Notes: generated by a model not told the origin, from the sequence alone. Shown: positions 50,187 through 61,004, counted from the first letter of the stretch. The stretch: DNA of 64,000 nt from Dactylosporangium fulvum (GCF_025137375.1 NZ_CP073720.1:6534501-6598500), one strand, 5' to 3'. Made by a program: numbers and translations.

Positions 50187-51617
50187 TCACGCCGTGGTGC
50201 GCAGCCGGTCACCGAGCTCGCGCACCACGGCGACGAGGAGGTCGAGGTCACCTTCCGTGGTGCGCCAGTTGCTGATCGCGGGGCGCAGGGCCGCCCGGCC
50301 GTCGTACACCGTCGCGCCGGCGTAGACCCGCCCGTCGTCGAGCAGCGCCTCGCCGAGCCGGCGGTTGAGGGCGTCGAGCTCCGGCTCGGCCAGGCCCGGC
50401 GGCCGGTACCGGAAGCACACCACGTTGAGCGGCACCTCCGCCAGGCGCTCCAGGTCCGGGGCCGCGTCGACCGCCGCCGCGAGGTGTCGCGCCAGATCGC
50501 AGTGGCGCTCCACCAGCTCGCGGTAGCCACCCCGGCCGTAGGCGGCGAGCGTCGCCCAGATCGGCAGGGCGCGGGCGCGGCGCGAGGACTCCGGGCCGAG
50601 CAGGCCGTAGCCGCCGCGCGGGTCGTCGGGGCCGGGCAGGTACGGCGCGCCGGGCATGCCGAACGCGGGCCCGAGCCGCGACGGGTCGCGGACCAGGACG
50701 AAGCCGCTCTCGTACGGCACGTTGAGCCACTTGTGCGCGTCGGCCGCGACCGAGTCGGCCCGCTCGACACCGGCGGTGAGGTGGGCGGTGCGCGGCGACA
50801 GCGCGGCGAACAGGCCGAACGCGCCGTCGACGTGGAGCCAGGCACAGTGCTCGCCGGCCAGGTCGGCCAGGTCGGCGACGGGGTCGAAGTCGCCGGCGTT
50901 CGGCTCACCCGCGGTGCCGATCACCACGGCGGGCCCGACCGCACCCAGGCGGCGCCGCAGGCCGTCGAGGTCGACCCGGCCGGTGCCGTCGCGGGCGAAC
51001 ACCTCGACGGTGTCCTTGCCGTGGCCGAGCAACTGGAGGGCCTTGCGGGCGCTGGGGTGCACGTGGCCGCCGGAGAGCACGGGCATGCGCGGCAGGCCGG
51101 CGAGCCCCGCGGACGCGACGTCGACGCCGTGCCGCTCGGCCCACCAGTGGGTGGCGAGGGCGAGCCCGGTGACGTTGGCGAAGGTGGCGCTCGCGGTGAG
51201 CGCGCCGCCCCACCCGGCCGGCAGCCCGAACAGCTGGCGCAGCCAGTCGAGCGCGACCCGCTCGGCGGTGTCGGCGAAGCGGGACGACGCGCGCACGAAC
51301 GCGTTCTGGTCGAGCAGGGACACGACCCAGTCGGCGGCGAGCGCGGCCGGGGTCGCGCCGCCGATGACAAAGTGGAAGAACCGCGGCCCGGCCGAGGCGG
51401 TGGCGGTCGCCGTGCCGACCCGGAGCAGCTCCTCGACGGCGGCGCGCGTGCCGCGGCCGTCCTCGGGCAGCGGCCCGCCGAGGCGGTCGAGCAGCGGCTC
51501 GGCAGCCCGGTCGTACACCAGCCGCTCCGGCAGCGCGTCGAGATACGGCCCGGCGGCCCGCACCACCTCCCGCAGGGCGGGCAGGGTCTCGTCGCGCTCG
51601 TGCAGCGGGTCGGCCAT
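50187..51617 (-). CDS. PLP-dependent aromatic-amino-acid-type decarboxylase
   Basis: 476 residues, group II decarboxylase (fold type I). Lys296 in 'ADAHKWLNVPYESGF' carries PLP; 'HVHPSARKALQLLG' stacks on it and 'WLHVDGAFGLFAAL' holds the Asp-x-Ala pair. 'RFFHFVIGGATPAALAADW' is the substrate-side motif. It could decarboxylate tyrosine, tryptophan or dopa, or be a glutamate-type decarboxylase; the exact amino acid is not clear. CACAGT (51624-51629) lies 6 nt before the ATG. Confidence 0.88.
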   Translation of the reverse strand: MADPLHERDETLPALREVVRAAGPYLDALPERLVYDRAAEPLLDRLGGPLPEDGRGTRAAVEELLRVGTATATASAGPRFFHFVIGGATPAALAADWVVSLLDQNAFVRASSRFADTAERVALDWLRQLFGLPAGWGGALTASATFANVTGLALATHWWAERHGVDVASAGLAGLPRMPVLSGGHVHPSARKALQLLGHGKDTVEVFARDGTGRVDLDGLRRRLGAVGPAVVIGTAGEPNAGDFDPVADLADLAGEHCAWLHVDGAFGLFAALSPRTAHLTAGVERADSVAADAHKWLNVPYESGFVLVRDPSRLGPAFGMPGAPYLPGPDDPRGGYGLLGPESSRRARALPIWATLAAYGRGGYRELVERHCDLARHLAAAVDAAPDLERLAEVPLNVVCFRYRPPGLAEPELDALNRRLGEALLDDGRVYAGATVYDGRAALRPAISNWRTTEGDLDLLVAVVRELGDRLRTTA

Positions 51618-51665
51618 CAGCCCACTGTGCCAGGTCGTGGGCCGGCACGCGGCGGGCTCGGCGAG

Positions 51666-52097
51666 CTACGCGCCGCCGGAGACCGTCCAGGGCCGGGTCT
51701 GCAGGCCGCCGCGCTGGTTGACGGCCTCCTTCAGCCGCTCGGCGGTGTCGTGGGAGATGCCGGGCGCCTCCCAGGTGGGGATCTCCACGGCCCGGGCGGT
51801 GAAGGGCCGCCGGCCCGTGTCGCTGTAGTCGATCCGCACCGCCGCCGGGCCGCGCTCCGTCTCCAGGAGCAGGAACACGGTGCCCTCCGGGTCGCCGAGC
51901 GGCGGGGTCCGGCGGCCCAGCGGCGTGCACCCGTTCACCGCCCCGAGGGGTGAGTCACGGGTCACCAGGTCACAGGCCTTCGGCGCCTCCCGCGCCACGA
52001 ACGCCGAGCGGCGCGGGATGCCCAGCGCATAGACGGCAACGACGGCCAGGACGACGGTCGCGACCGCGGCGCCCGCCCACCACCGGAGACGATTCAT
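51666..52097 (-). CDS. Hypothetical membrane-anchored protein
   Basis: 143 residues. A single N-terminal helix 'WWAGAAVATVVLAVVAVYALG' anchors an outer domain with two Cys ('KACDLVTRDS', 'VNGCTPL') that may form a disulfide, and a strand-rich C-terminus ('VFLLLETERGPAAVRIDYSD'). No lipobox. Family not recognised; such proteins are common in actinomycetes. Confidence 0.65.
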   Translation of the reverse strand: MNRLRWWAGAAVATVVLAVVAVYALGIPRRSAFVAREAPKACDLVTRDSPLGAVNGCTPLGRRTPPLGDPEGTVFLLLETERGPAAVRIDYSDTGRRPFTARAVEIPTWEAPGISHDTAERLKEAVNQRGGLQTRPWTVSGGA

Positions 52098-52122
52098 GCG
52101 ACATTCGTAGCAGAGACGCGCC

Positions 52123-53319
52123 TCAGCCCTTGACGCAGACCACTTGCTTCAGGTGGGCGACGACCTCGACCAGGTCCGCCTGCTGGGCCATCACCTGGTT
52201 GATGTCCTTGTACGCGCCGGGGATCTCGTCGACGACGCCGGCGTCCTTGCGGCACTCGACCCCGTCGGTCTGGCGGCGCAGGTCGGCGAGCGTGAACGTG
52301 GCCTTGGCCGCGCCGCGGCTCATCCGCCGGCCCGCACCGTGCGACGCCGAGTGGTACGCGTCGGGGTTGCCCAGCCCGCGGACGACGTAGGAGCTCGCGC
52401 CCATCGAGCCGGGGATGATGCCGAGCTCACCGGCGCCCGCCCGGATCGCGCCCTTGCGGGTCACCAGCAGGTCGACGCCCCCGTAGCGCTCCTCGGCGAC
52501 GTAGTTGTGGTGGCAGGAGACGGGCGGGTCGAACTTCGCCTTGGCCCGTGGCACCGCGTCCCGCAGCGCCCGGCGGACCAGCGCCATCATGACCTGGCGG
52601 TTGCGGTGCGCATACTCCTGGGCCCAGAACAGGTCGCGCCGGTAGGCCGCCATCTCCGGCGTGCCGGCGACGAACACCGCGAGGTTGCGGTCGGGCAGGT
52701 CGGCGTTGTGCGGCAGCTTCGCGGCGATCTCCATGTGCCGCTCGGCCAGCTCCCGGCCGATGCCGCGGGAGCCGGAGTGCAGCATCAGCCAGACCCGGCC
52801 GGCGTCGGGCCCGTCCTGCTCGACGCAGACCTCGATGAAGTGGTTGCCGCTGCCGAGGGTGCCGAGCTGTGCCTCGGACCGGCCGCGCAGGCGGCGCGCG
52901 CCCGGGTGGAGGTCGTCGTAGCCGGCCCAGAAGTCGTCCCAGTCCGGCTCGACCGCGTGCAGCAGGTGCGAATCCAGCGGCTTGCGGTGGGCTGCCGTGC
53001 CCACCGGCACCGCGGCCTCGATCCTCCGGCGCAGCCGGGTGAGATCGGTGGGCAGGTCGCCGGCGGTCAGCGAGGTGCGGACGGCGGTCATGCCGCAGCC
53101 GATGTCGACGCCGACGGCGGCGGGGCAGACCGCCTGCCGCATCGCGACGACCGACCCGACGGTCGCGCCGGTGCCCACGTGGACGTCGGGCATCACCGCG
53201 ACGCCGTCGACCCACGGCAGCGCCGCGACGTTGCGCAGCTGCGTCATGGCCTGCGCGTCGACGGTCGCGGGATCCGCCCACATGCGGATCGGCGCACCGG
53301 AATCGGACAGCTGGATCAC
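52123..53319 (-). CDS. rtcB: RNA-splicing ligase RtcB
   Basis: 398 residues. Manganese and GMP site motifs are complete: 'VMPDVHVGTGATVG' (His47), 'GVDIGCGM' (Cys75), 'LGSGNHFIEV', 'LHSGSRGIG', 'CHHNYVAEE', 'IPGSMGASSYVVRG' and 'SHGAGRRMSRG', whose His327 forms the GMP adduct. RtcB joins 2',3'-cyclic phosphate or 3'-phosphate RNA ends to 5'-OH ends. GTG 53319 is chosen: CATACT lies 7 nt upstream. No archease or rtcA is adjacent. The frame is open further upstream, but only with non-conserved sequence. Confidence 0.95.
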   Translation of the reverse strand: MIQLSDSGAPIRMWADPATVDAQAMTQLRNVAALPWVDGVAVMPDVHVGTGATVGSVVAMRQAVCPAAVGVDIGCGMTAVRTSLTAGDLPTDLTRLRRRIEAAVPVGTAAHRKPLDSHLLHAVEPDWDDFWAGYDDLHPGARRLRGRSEAQLGTLGSGNHFIEVCVEQDGPDAGRVWLMLHSGSRGIGRELAERHMEIAAKLPHNADLPDRNLAVFVAGTPEMAAYRRDLFWAQEYAHRNRQVMMALVRRALRDAVPRAKAKFDPPVSCHHNYVAEERYGGVDLLVTRKGAIRAGAGELGIIPGSMGASSYVVRGLGNPDAYHSASHGAGRRMSRGAAKATFTLADLRRQTDGVECRKDAGVVDEIPGAYKDINQVMAQQADLVEVVAHLKQVVCVKG

Positions 53320-53389
53320 GGCAAGCAGTATGTGCGGACCGTCGGTTACCTGCCAGTCATATTCGACGGCGTCGGGAACAATCCCGATC

Positions 53390-54040
53390 ATGGTACGAGC
53401 CGTGGCGCTGATCGCCGGGACCGCGTTGTTGTGGCTGCTCACCGGCGCGGCGAGCGCGCTGGGGTTCTCGTTGTGGTGGGTCGTGGCGATCGTGCCGACG
53501 CTCGGGCTGCTCGCCGCGCCGTTCCTGCTCTTCGGCGTCAGCAAAGAACGGACCGGGCCGACCTGGGGCGCGCTCGCGGCGATGCTCGTGCTGCTGCCGA
53601 CCGCCTACGCCGTGCCCGGCGACTGGTACATGCGCCAGGCCGGCGTCCCGACGACGTCGATCGTCATGTCGGCGACGTGCACCACGGACCGCAACGGCCG
53701 GTGCCTCTACAACTACACGATCGCCGACGTCAAGGGTGAGTACCGCGACACCGCGGAGTACGCGCCGGGCACGCGGCTCGAGCTGGTGATCGACCCGCAC
53801 GGCATCTTCGGCCCCCGGCTCGCCGCCGACCTCGAGAGCCACGTCTTCGACATCGTCGCCGTCGGCGCGTTCGCCGGCTTCGCGGCCGCCGCCGTGGCCG
53901 CGGCGCTGATGGGCCGCAACGGCCCGGTGGGCGGGGACGGCCTGCCGGTCCCGACGGGCCGGCGGGCCGCGAGGACGGCTCAGTCGCGCAGGGTGCTGGA
54001 GAGCAGGCCCCGCATGAAAAAACGGCCGAGGAGGACGTAG
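53390..54040 (+). CDS. Hypothetical membrane protein with a probably altered C-terminus
   Basis: 216 residues. Three hydrophobic segments near the N-terminus ('AVALIAGTALLWLLTGAASA', 'WWVVAIVPTLGLLAAPFLLF', 'WGALAAMLVLLPTAYAV'), an outer part with a Cys pair ('SATCTTDRNGRCLYNYTI'), and a fourth helix 'DIVAVGAFAGFAAAAVAAAL'. The last 20 residues ('SRRVLESRPRMKKRPRR') are read from the antisense strand of the ABC-permease remnant, so the original end was probably lost when that remnant formed. Confidence 0.6.
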   Translation: MVRAVALIAGTALLWLLTGAASALGFSLWWVVAIVPTLGLLAAPFLLFGVSKERTGPTWGALAAMLVLLPTAYAVPGDWYMRQAGVPTTSIVMSATCTTDRNGRCLYNYTIADVKGEYRDTAEYAPGTRLELVIDPHGIFGPRLAADLESHVFDIVAVGAFAGFAAAAVAAALMGRNGPVGGDGLPVPTGRRAARTAQSRRVLESRPRMKKRPRRT

Positions 54041-54550
54041 ATCGCCAGCGTCGGCAGGCTCACCAGCAGGGCGCCGGCCATGGCCTGGCCGAACGGCACC
54101 GCCTGGCCACCGGCGACGTTGTTCAGCGCGATCGTCACCGGCCACGAGTCGCGGCTGGTCATCATCGCGCCGAACATGAAGTCGTTCCAGGACGACGTGA
54201 ACCACTCGATGAGCCACTTGCGGGCGAGGTCCGGCCGGCGCGCGCCGGCCGGCAGGGTGAAGGAGTCGGAGAGGAAGTCGTAGACGCCGTCGGAGCCGGG
54301 CGACGCGGTCACGGCGTACCCGTCGTTCCACCGGAGCTTCTTGGTCTGCTCGAGGTAGGAGAAGGCCCAGTCGCCCATGACGGCGTAGACCGCCGAGCCC
54401 TGCACGACCCGGTCGAGCTGCGGCTGCCAGTCGCCGGACGCCGACTTCACGTCGGACACGGCGAGAACCTTGGCGAACACGTCGAGCGCGGCCGTGACCT
54501 CGGCGGTGGTCCAGGCGAGTCGCAGACAGTGACTCGCGCTGCCGCCCACC
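53980..54550 (-). pseudogene. Chimeric remnant: sugar-binding protein fragment joined to ABC permease C-terminus
   Basis: One frame reads first about 110 residues of a sugar ABC solute-binding protein ('VVQGSAVYAVMGDWAFSYL', 'YAVTASPGSDGVYDFLSDSF'), then without a stop the C-terminal 75 residues of a MalG-type permease ('WNDFMFGAMMTSRDSWPVTI', 'GQAMAGALLVSLPTLAIYVL', 'MRGLLSSTLRD'). The join is near 'RKWLIE-WFTSSWND'. Both partners lack their N-termini and no start codon fits, so this is the scar of a deletion across a sugar-uptake operon. Confidence 0.8.
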
Positions 54551-54573
54551 AGCGGCTCCTCTAGAATCTTGCG

Positions 54574-55173
54574 ATGACGGACTGGATCTTCGCGACCATC
54601 GACCGGCTCGGCCCTGTCGGCGTGGGTCTGCTGATCGCCCTGGAGACGGTGATCCCGCCCATTCCCTCCGAGCTGATCCTCCCCCTGGCCGGGTTCCGCG
54701 CCCGCTCCGGCGCGATGCACCCGTTGCTGGTCTGGCTGGCCGCGACGCTGGGCGCGCTGGCCGGCGCCCTGGTGCTCTACTGGCTGGGCGCCCGCCTCGG
54801 CTACGAGCGCCTGCACCGGCTGGCCGGCAAGCGGTGGTTCGTCCTCACCAGCCAGCGTGACCTGGAGCGCGGGCACAAGCTCTTCGCCCGGCACGGCTCG
54901 TGGGTCGTCGCCGTGTCCCGGTGCGTGCCGGTGCTGCGCAGCCTGGTGTCGATCCCGGCGGGTGTCGAGCGGATGCGGCTGCCCCGGTTCGTCGCGCTCA
55001 CCGCCGCCGGCTCCGGCACCTGGAACGCGTTGTTCATCGGCGCCGGCTGGCTGCTCGCCGAGCAGTGGCACAAGGTCGAGCGCTACACGACGCCGGCCGG
55101 CGCCGTGGTCGGCGTGCTGCTCGTCGCCGGCGTGCTGCTGCTCGTCGCGCGGAAGGTCCGCCAGGCGCAATAG
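54574..55173 (+). CDS. DedA-family membrane protein
   Basis: 199 residues with four to five membrane segments. Family signs: 'ETVIPPIPSELILPLAGF' (re-entrant loop with the conserved Glu), 'FARHGSWVVAVSRCVPVLRS' and 'IPAGVERMRLPRFVALTAAG'. DedA proteins are implicated in lipid-carrier (undecaprenyl phosphate) flipping and membrane homeostasis. TAGAAT (54562-54567), a near-consensus -10 box, ends 6 nt before the ATG, so the message is leaderless. Confidence 0.9.
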   Translation: MTDWIFATIDRLGPVGVGLLIALETVIPPIPSELILPLAGFRARSGAMHPLLVWLAATLGALAGALVLYWLGARLGYERLHRLAGKRWFVLTSQRDLERGHKLFARHGSWVVAVSRCVPVLRSLVSIPAGVERMRLPRFVALTAAGSGTWNALFIGAGWLLAEQWHKVERYTTPAGAVVGVLLVAGVLLLVARKVRQAQ

Positions 55174-55234
55174 ATGCTCATGCGAGGGCACCGGCCGGTG
55201 CCGCTCGAGCTGTGACCGGGTGGGGCTAGCCATA

Positions 55235-55293
55235 CCTCGATGAGACCGGTCGACGGGCGTGTGCCGGACCCGGCGGAGACGGTCTCATCGAGG
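55235..55293 (+). promoter_or_regulatory. Pair of inverted 14-bp sites before the ABC exporter
   Basis: CCTCGATGAGACCG (55235-55248) and its exact reverse complement CGGTCTCATCGAGG (55280-55293) are 45 bp apart centre to centre. Each arm itself holds CTC-n3-GAG. The right arm ends 1 bp before the ATG. Either two operator copies for a repressor or, in RNA, a long hairpin over the start codon. Confidence 0.6.
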
Positions 55294-55294
55294 C

Positions 55295-56028
<734 letters not shown>

Positions 56029-56035
<7 letters not shown>

Positions 56036-58338
56036 GCATCGCCGGGCAGACGGCCCGCGCCCGGTGGCGGTCGTTCGCCGGGGTCTTCCTCGCCCTCGCC
56101 CTCGGCGTGTGCCTGCTCGCCACGACCGGGCTCACGCTCGCCTCGACCGTGGGCACCGGCCGGGCGCCCGGCTGGTACGCCGCCGCGGACGTCGTCGTCA
56201 CGGGCGAGCGGTCGATCAGCGTCACGATCGGCGAGGGCACCGACGAGGCGTACACCACCTCGACCGGAACCCGCCGGTCCCGGCCCCTGCCACCGGAGAC
56301 GGTCGCCCGCCTCGCCGCGCTCCCGGGCGCCGTCGTCGACCGCTGGCTGCCCGGCGGCGCGCACCCGTGGGCGGCCGCCGCACTGCACGGCGTCGCCGGC
56401 CCCGGACCGGGCGACGGCGAGGTCGTGCTCGCCGGGCCGGCGGACCACCGGCCGGGCGACCGGATCGAGTTGCTCGGCCACGCGTGGACCGTGGCGCGGA
56501 TCGTCGGCGGGCCGCCCGCCGTCTACGTCTCCGACCGGGCCGCGGCGGAGCTCAGCGGCGGCCGGGTCGACGCGGTCGCGCTACGCGGCGTGACCGCCGC
56601 CGAGGCGCGCGCCGCCGCCGGCGCCGGGCCGCTGGTGCTGACCGGCGACCGGCGTGCCGAGGCCGAGCCCGACCCGGACGCGGACCTGCTGGCGCTCGCC
56701 GCGTCGCTGCTCGGCACGACCGCGGGGCTCGCCACGTTCGTCGCGGTGTTCGTGGTCGCGGGGACGTTCGCGTTCGCCGTCGCCCAGCGCCGCCGGGAAC
56801 TGGCGCTGCTGCGCGCCGCCGGGGCCACGCCACGCCAGGTGCGCCGGCTCGTGCTCGGCGAGGCGGTCCTCGTCGGGGTCGTCGCCGGGATCACCGGCTG
56901 CGCGGCCGGGGCCGTCGCGGCGCCGCCGTTCGCGCGGTGGCTCGCCCGTGCCGGCCTCGCGCCGGAGACCTTCACCGCGCGGTTCGTCCTGTGGCCGCTG
57001 CTCGCCGCGTTCGGCGTCGGGCTGGTCGTGGCGATCATCGGCGCCGCCGTCGCCGCCCGCCGGGCCGGCAAGGTCCGCCCGATCGAGGCGCTGCGCGAGG
57101 CGTCCGTCGACCGGCGGGTGATGACCGCCGGCCGCTGGGTGTTCGGCCTGCTGTTCCTCGGCGGCGCCGGCGTCGTCCTCGCGATCGTGCCCGGACTGGG
57201 CGGCGACGCGGTCGCGCTCGTGCTGCTCGACGCCCAGCTCGCCATCGTCGGTGTCGCGCTGCTGGCGCCGGTGCTCGCACCGGGCGTCGCGTGGCTCGTC
57301 GGCCGGCCGCTGCCCGGTGTCACCGCCGCCCTGGCCCGGGACAACACGCGGACCGCGACCCGCCGCACCGCCGCCACCGTAGCGCCGATCCTCGTCACGG
57401 TCGGCATCGCCGCCGCCACCCTCGCCGCCACGGGCACCCTGTTCCGGGCCGAGGAGCGCTCGGCCGCGGACCGGGTCACGGCCGCCGCGATCGCCGTGCC
57501 GGCCGGCCCTTCCGGACGGGTCGACGAGACCGCCGGCGTGCCGGTCGCGTGGTCCGTCGTTTATGTCCGGCAGGACGACTACGTCGAGGAGTTCGACGCC
57601 GTGTACGCCGGTGCGGGGCTGGACCGGGTGATGCGGGTGCCCGCGGTACGCCCCGGTGAGATGGTCGTCGGCGACGCCCTGGCCCGGTCGGCGGGCTGGC
57701 GGCCCGGCGGCACCGCCGAGTTCTGGCTGGACGACACCACACCGGTCCGCGTCACCGTCGGCGCGGTGCTGCCGCCCTCGCTCGACCTCGACCGGGCCGT
57801 CCTGCTGCCCTGGTCGCTGCGCCCGGCGGGGACGCGGACCGACGCCGTGTACCTCACCGGCACACCCGCCCCCGGCGTCACGGCCGTCACGCCGGAGCGG
57901 TACTTCGCCGCGCAGCACGAGGAGCAGCGGCGGATGAACAACCTCGCGCTGCTCGCCATCCTCGGCATGGCCCTCGTCTACACCTCGATCGCGATCGTCA
58001 ACACGCTCGTCATGGCCACCGGCGACCGCGCCCGTGACCTCGCGGTGCTGCGGCTGGCCGGCACCACACCCCGGCAGGTGCTCGTGATGATCGGCGTGGA
58101 GGCGCTGCTCACCGGCCTCACCGGCGTGCTGCTGGCCGGTGCCGTCACGGGCGCGATGCTCACCGGGCTGCTCGACGGGCTGCGCCGCATGGCCGCCTCG
58201 GCGGAGCTGGTCGTGCCCTGGACGCCGGTGCTCGCGGTGACCGGGTGCTGCCTGGTCGTGACGCTCGCGGGAAGCCTGGTCCCGGCCGCGCTGGCGCTGC
58301 GTGTCCCGGCCGCGCGGACGGCCGGACTGCGGGAGTAG
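56029..58338 (+). CDS. FtsX-type ABC permease (long actinobacterial form)
   Basis: 769 residues. N-terminal helix, an outer domain (about 45-215), a first FtsX block of three helices ('LAASLLGTTAGLATFVAVFV', then 'RRRELALLRAAGATPRQVRRL', the typical coupling motif), two or three extra helices in the middle (about 365-430), a second outer domain (about 470-630), and a second FtsX block with 'DRARDLAVLRLAGTTPRQVLV'. These exporters move antimicrobial peptides or lipids, or transmit force to cell-wall enzymes. GTG start inside the ATPase gene. No two-component partner is adjacent. Confidence 0.93.
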
Positions 58339-58391
58339 TAAACCCCGCGCCCTCGCCGCCGATTGAGCTGTCGGGGAAGGGAAGGGGTGTC

Positions 58392-61004
58392 GTGCTGCTC
58401 CGGGCTTATGTCGCCACGACTGTCGTACTGAGCGTCGTGTACTACCTGACACCCGATTCGCCGCTCAAGACGGTCCTGTGGACGGCGATCGCGGCGTCGT
58501 CGGTCGGCGCGGTCCTGACCGGCGTCGCCCGCTTCCGGCCCGCCCGGCCGCTGCCGTGGCTGCTCGCCGCGGCCGGGCTCGCGTCCTACACCGTCGGCGA
58601 GACGCTCTTCTACTGGCCGCAGTTCGTGCACGGCGACCCGTCGACCGGCACGACGGTCGCCGACGTCTTCTACCTCGCGCTGTACCCGGCGCTCGCCGCC
58701 GCGCTCGCGATGATCGTACGGCGGCAGAGCCCGGGCGGCGACCGGGCGGCACTGCTCGACGGCACGATCGTCGCCGTCGGCGTGGCGCTGCTGGGCTGGG
58801 TGTTCCTCATCGAGCCGTACCTTGCCGTGCCGACGATCCCGGCGACCGACCGGTTCGTCGCGATCTGCTACCCGCTCGGCGACATCCTCGTCCTGGCCGT
58901 GCTGGCCCGCCTCGGCGGCGGCCGGACCGCCCGCGGCGCCCCGATCCGGCTGCTGTTCGCCGCCATGGTCGCGCTGCTGGCGTCCGACGCCGTGTTCACG
59001 TGGCAGTCGCTGCACGGCCGGTTCCACGCCGGCAGCTGGGTCGACGTCGGCTGGATCGCCTTCTACACCGCCGTCGGCTGCGCGGCGCTGCACCCGGACA
59101 TGCGGACCGTCGACCGGCGGATGCCGGCCGGGGCGGTACGGCTGAGCAGCCTGCGGTTCGCCGTGCTCCTCGCCGTCGCGGCCCTGCTCATCCCGGTCGT
59201 CATCACCATCAAGTCGTCGGCGGCGACCGAGCTCGCCGTGTTCCTCACCGCGTCGTGTGTCCTGTTCGTGCTCGTCCTGGTGCGGATGGCCGATCTTGTC
59301 GGGGTGCTGCGCGAGGTGCAGCGGCAGCGCGCCGAGGACCGGTTCCAGCGCCTCACCGAGCAGGTGACCGACGTGCTGTCGATCTGCCGGCGGGACGGCG
59401 TGATCCAGTACGCGACGCCGTCGACCGTCACGCTGCTGGGCCACCGGCCCGAGCAGGTGCTCGGCACGTCGCTGCTCGACCTGGTCCACCCGGACGACCA
59501 CGACCGGGTCGCGGCGCTGCTGGGCACCGGCGTGCCGGGCGCCCGGCTCGGCCCGATCGAGTGCCGGTTGCGCCGCGCCGACGGGGAGTACGTCGTCACC
59601 GAGACCGTCGGCCGGGTCGTCGACGACGCCGACACCAGCGGATACCTCTTCACGACCCGCGACATCACCGAGCGCAAGGCGCTCGAGGAGCAACTGACCC
59701 ACAAGGCGTTCCACGACGAGCTGACGGGCCTCGCGAACCGCGCCCTGCTCGCCGACCGCATCCATCACGCGCTCGAGCGGCGCGGCACCCCGTACCACAG
59801 CATCGCACTGCTCGTGGTGGATCTCGACGACTTCAAGACGATCAACGACTCGCTCGGCCGGGCCGCGGGCGACGCGCTGCTGCGCGCCACCGCCGACCGG
59901 CTCCGCACCTGCCTGCGCTCGGCGGACACCGCGGCGCGGCTCGGCGGCGACGAGTTCGCGATGCTGCTGGAGCACCTGGACGACGTCGCCGAGGCGGCGC
60001 GGGTCGCCGAACGGGTGCTCGCCACCCTGCGCCGGCCGCTGTCCGTCGGCGGCCGGGAGATCCAGCCCCGGGCCAGCGTCGGCATCGCGCTGCCTGACCC
60101 CGACCGCCTGCCCGACGCCGACGAGCTGCTGCGCAACGCCGACGTGGCGATGCACATGGCGAAGCGGCAGGGGCGCAACCGGTTCGCGTACTTCGCGCCC
60201 GCGATGCACGCCGGCCTCGTGGAGAAGCTGGACCTCGCCGAGGACCTGCGCGGCGCCATCGAGCGGCACGAGCTCGAGGTGTACTACCAGCCGCTGGTCG
60301 ACCTCGACGACGGCGCGATCGTCGGCGCCGAGGCCCTGGTCCGCTGGGCGCACCCGGAGAAGGGCTACATCGCGCCGGACCGGTTCATCCCGCTCGCCGA
60401 GGAGACCGGCCTGATCCTGCCGCTCGGCTACGAGGTGCTCAACACCGCCTGCCGGGCCGCCGCCGGCTGGCGGCATCCCGTGCCGCTGCGGATCAGCGTC
60501 AACCTGTCGCCCCGTCAGGTGCAGGATCCGGCGCTCGTACTGTACGTGCGCCAGACCCTCCTCCACAGTGGACTGCCGGCGGAGTCGCTGACCCTGGAGA
60601 TCACCGAGTCACTGCTGAGCGAGGACGCCGAGGTGGCCGCGAACCGCCTCGCCGAGCTCAAGGCGCTCGGCGTGCGGCTCGCCGTCGACGACTTCGGCAC
60701 CGGCTACTCCTCGCTGTCCCGGCTGCACGCCTTCCCGATCGACATCCTGAAGATCCCCAAGCCGTTTGTCGACGGCGTGGCACACGGGCCCGAGCAGGCG
60801 GCGCTCGCGCGGGCGATCGTCGACCTGGCGGTCGCGCTCGGCCTCGACGTGGTGGCCGAAGGCATCGAGGACGCCGCCCAATGCGCGGAGCTGCGGCGCC
60901 TCGGCTGCACGGTCGGCCAGGGCTTCCTCTTCTCGCGGCCGGTGCCCCGGCCGCAGTTCGACAAGCTGCTGTCGCAGGGCGCGCTCGTCCCGGCGGACGT
61001 GTGA
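58392..61004 (+). CDS. Membrane PAS-GGDEF-EAL cyclic-di-GMP protein
   Basis: 870 residues. Residues 1-310 form about nine membrane helices. A PAS domain (about 318-430, 'DVLSICRRDGVIQYATP') follows, then GGDEF (about 450-600) with intact 'GGDEF' at 518-522 and a product-inhibition R-x-x-D ('RSAD') five residues before it, then EAL (about 610-865) with 'EAL' at 647-649, 'ITESLL' and 'VDDFGTGYSSLSRL'. Both the cyclase and the phosphodiesterase sites look active. In actinomycetes such proteins govern development. GTG 58392 with GGAAGGGG upstream. Confidence 0.93.
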   Translation: MLLRAYVATTVVLSVVYYLTPDSPLKTVLWTAIAASSVGAVLTGVARFRPARPLPWLLAAAGLASYTVGETLFYWPQFVHGDPSTGTTVADVFYLALYPALAAALAMIVRRQSPGGDRAALLDGTIVAVGVALLGWVFLIEPYLAVPTIPATDRFVAICYPLGDILVLAVLARLGGGRTARGAPIRLLFAAMVALLASDAVFTWQSLHGRFHAGSWVDVGWIAFYTAVGCAALHPDMRTVDRRMPAGAVRLSSLRFAVLLAVAALLIPVVITIKSSAATELAVFLTASCVLFVLVLVRMADLVGVLREVQRQRAEDRFQRLTEQVTDVLSICRRDGVIQYATPSTVTLLGHRPEQVLGTSLLDLVHPDDHDRVAALLGTGVPGARLGPIECRLRRADGEYVVTETVGRVVDDADTSGYLFTTRDITERKALEEQLTHKAFHDELTGLANRALLADRIHHALERRGTPYHSIALLVVDLDDFKTINDSLGRAAGDALLRATADRLRTCLRSADTAARLGGDEFAMLLEHLDDVAEAARVAERVLATLRRPLSVGGREIQPRASVGIALPDPDRLPDADELLRNADVAMHMAKRQGRNRFAYFAPAMHAGLVEKLDLAEDLRGAIERHELEVYYQPLVDLDDGAIVGAEALVRWAHPEKGYIAPDRFIPLAEETGLILPLGYEVLNTACRAAAGWRHPVPLRISVNLSPRQVQDPALVLYVRQTLLHSGLPAESLTLEITESLLSEDAEVAANRLAELKALGVRLAVDDFGTGYSSLSRLHAFPIDILKIPKPFVDGVAHGPEQAALARAIVDLAVALGLDVVAEGIEDAAQCAELRRLGCTVGQGFLFSRPVPRPQFDKLLSQGALVPADV

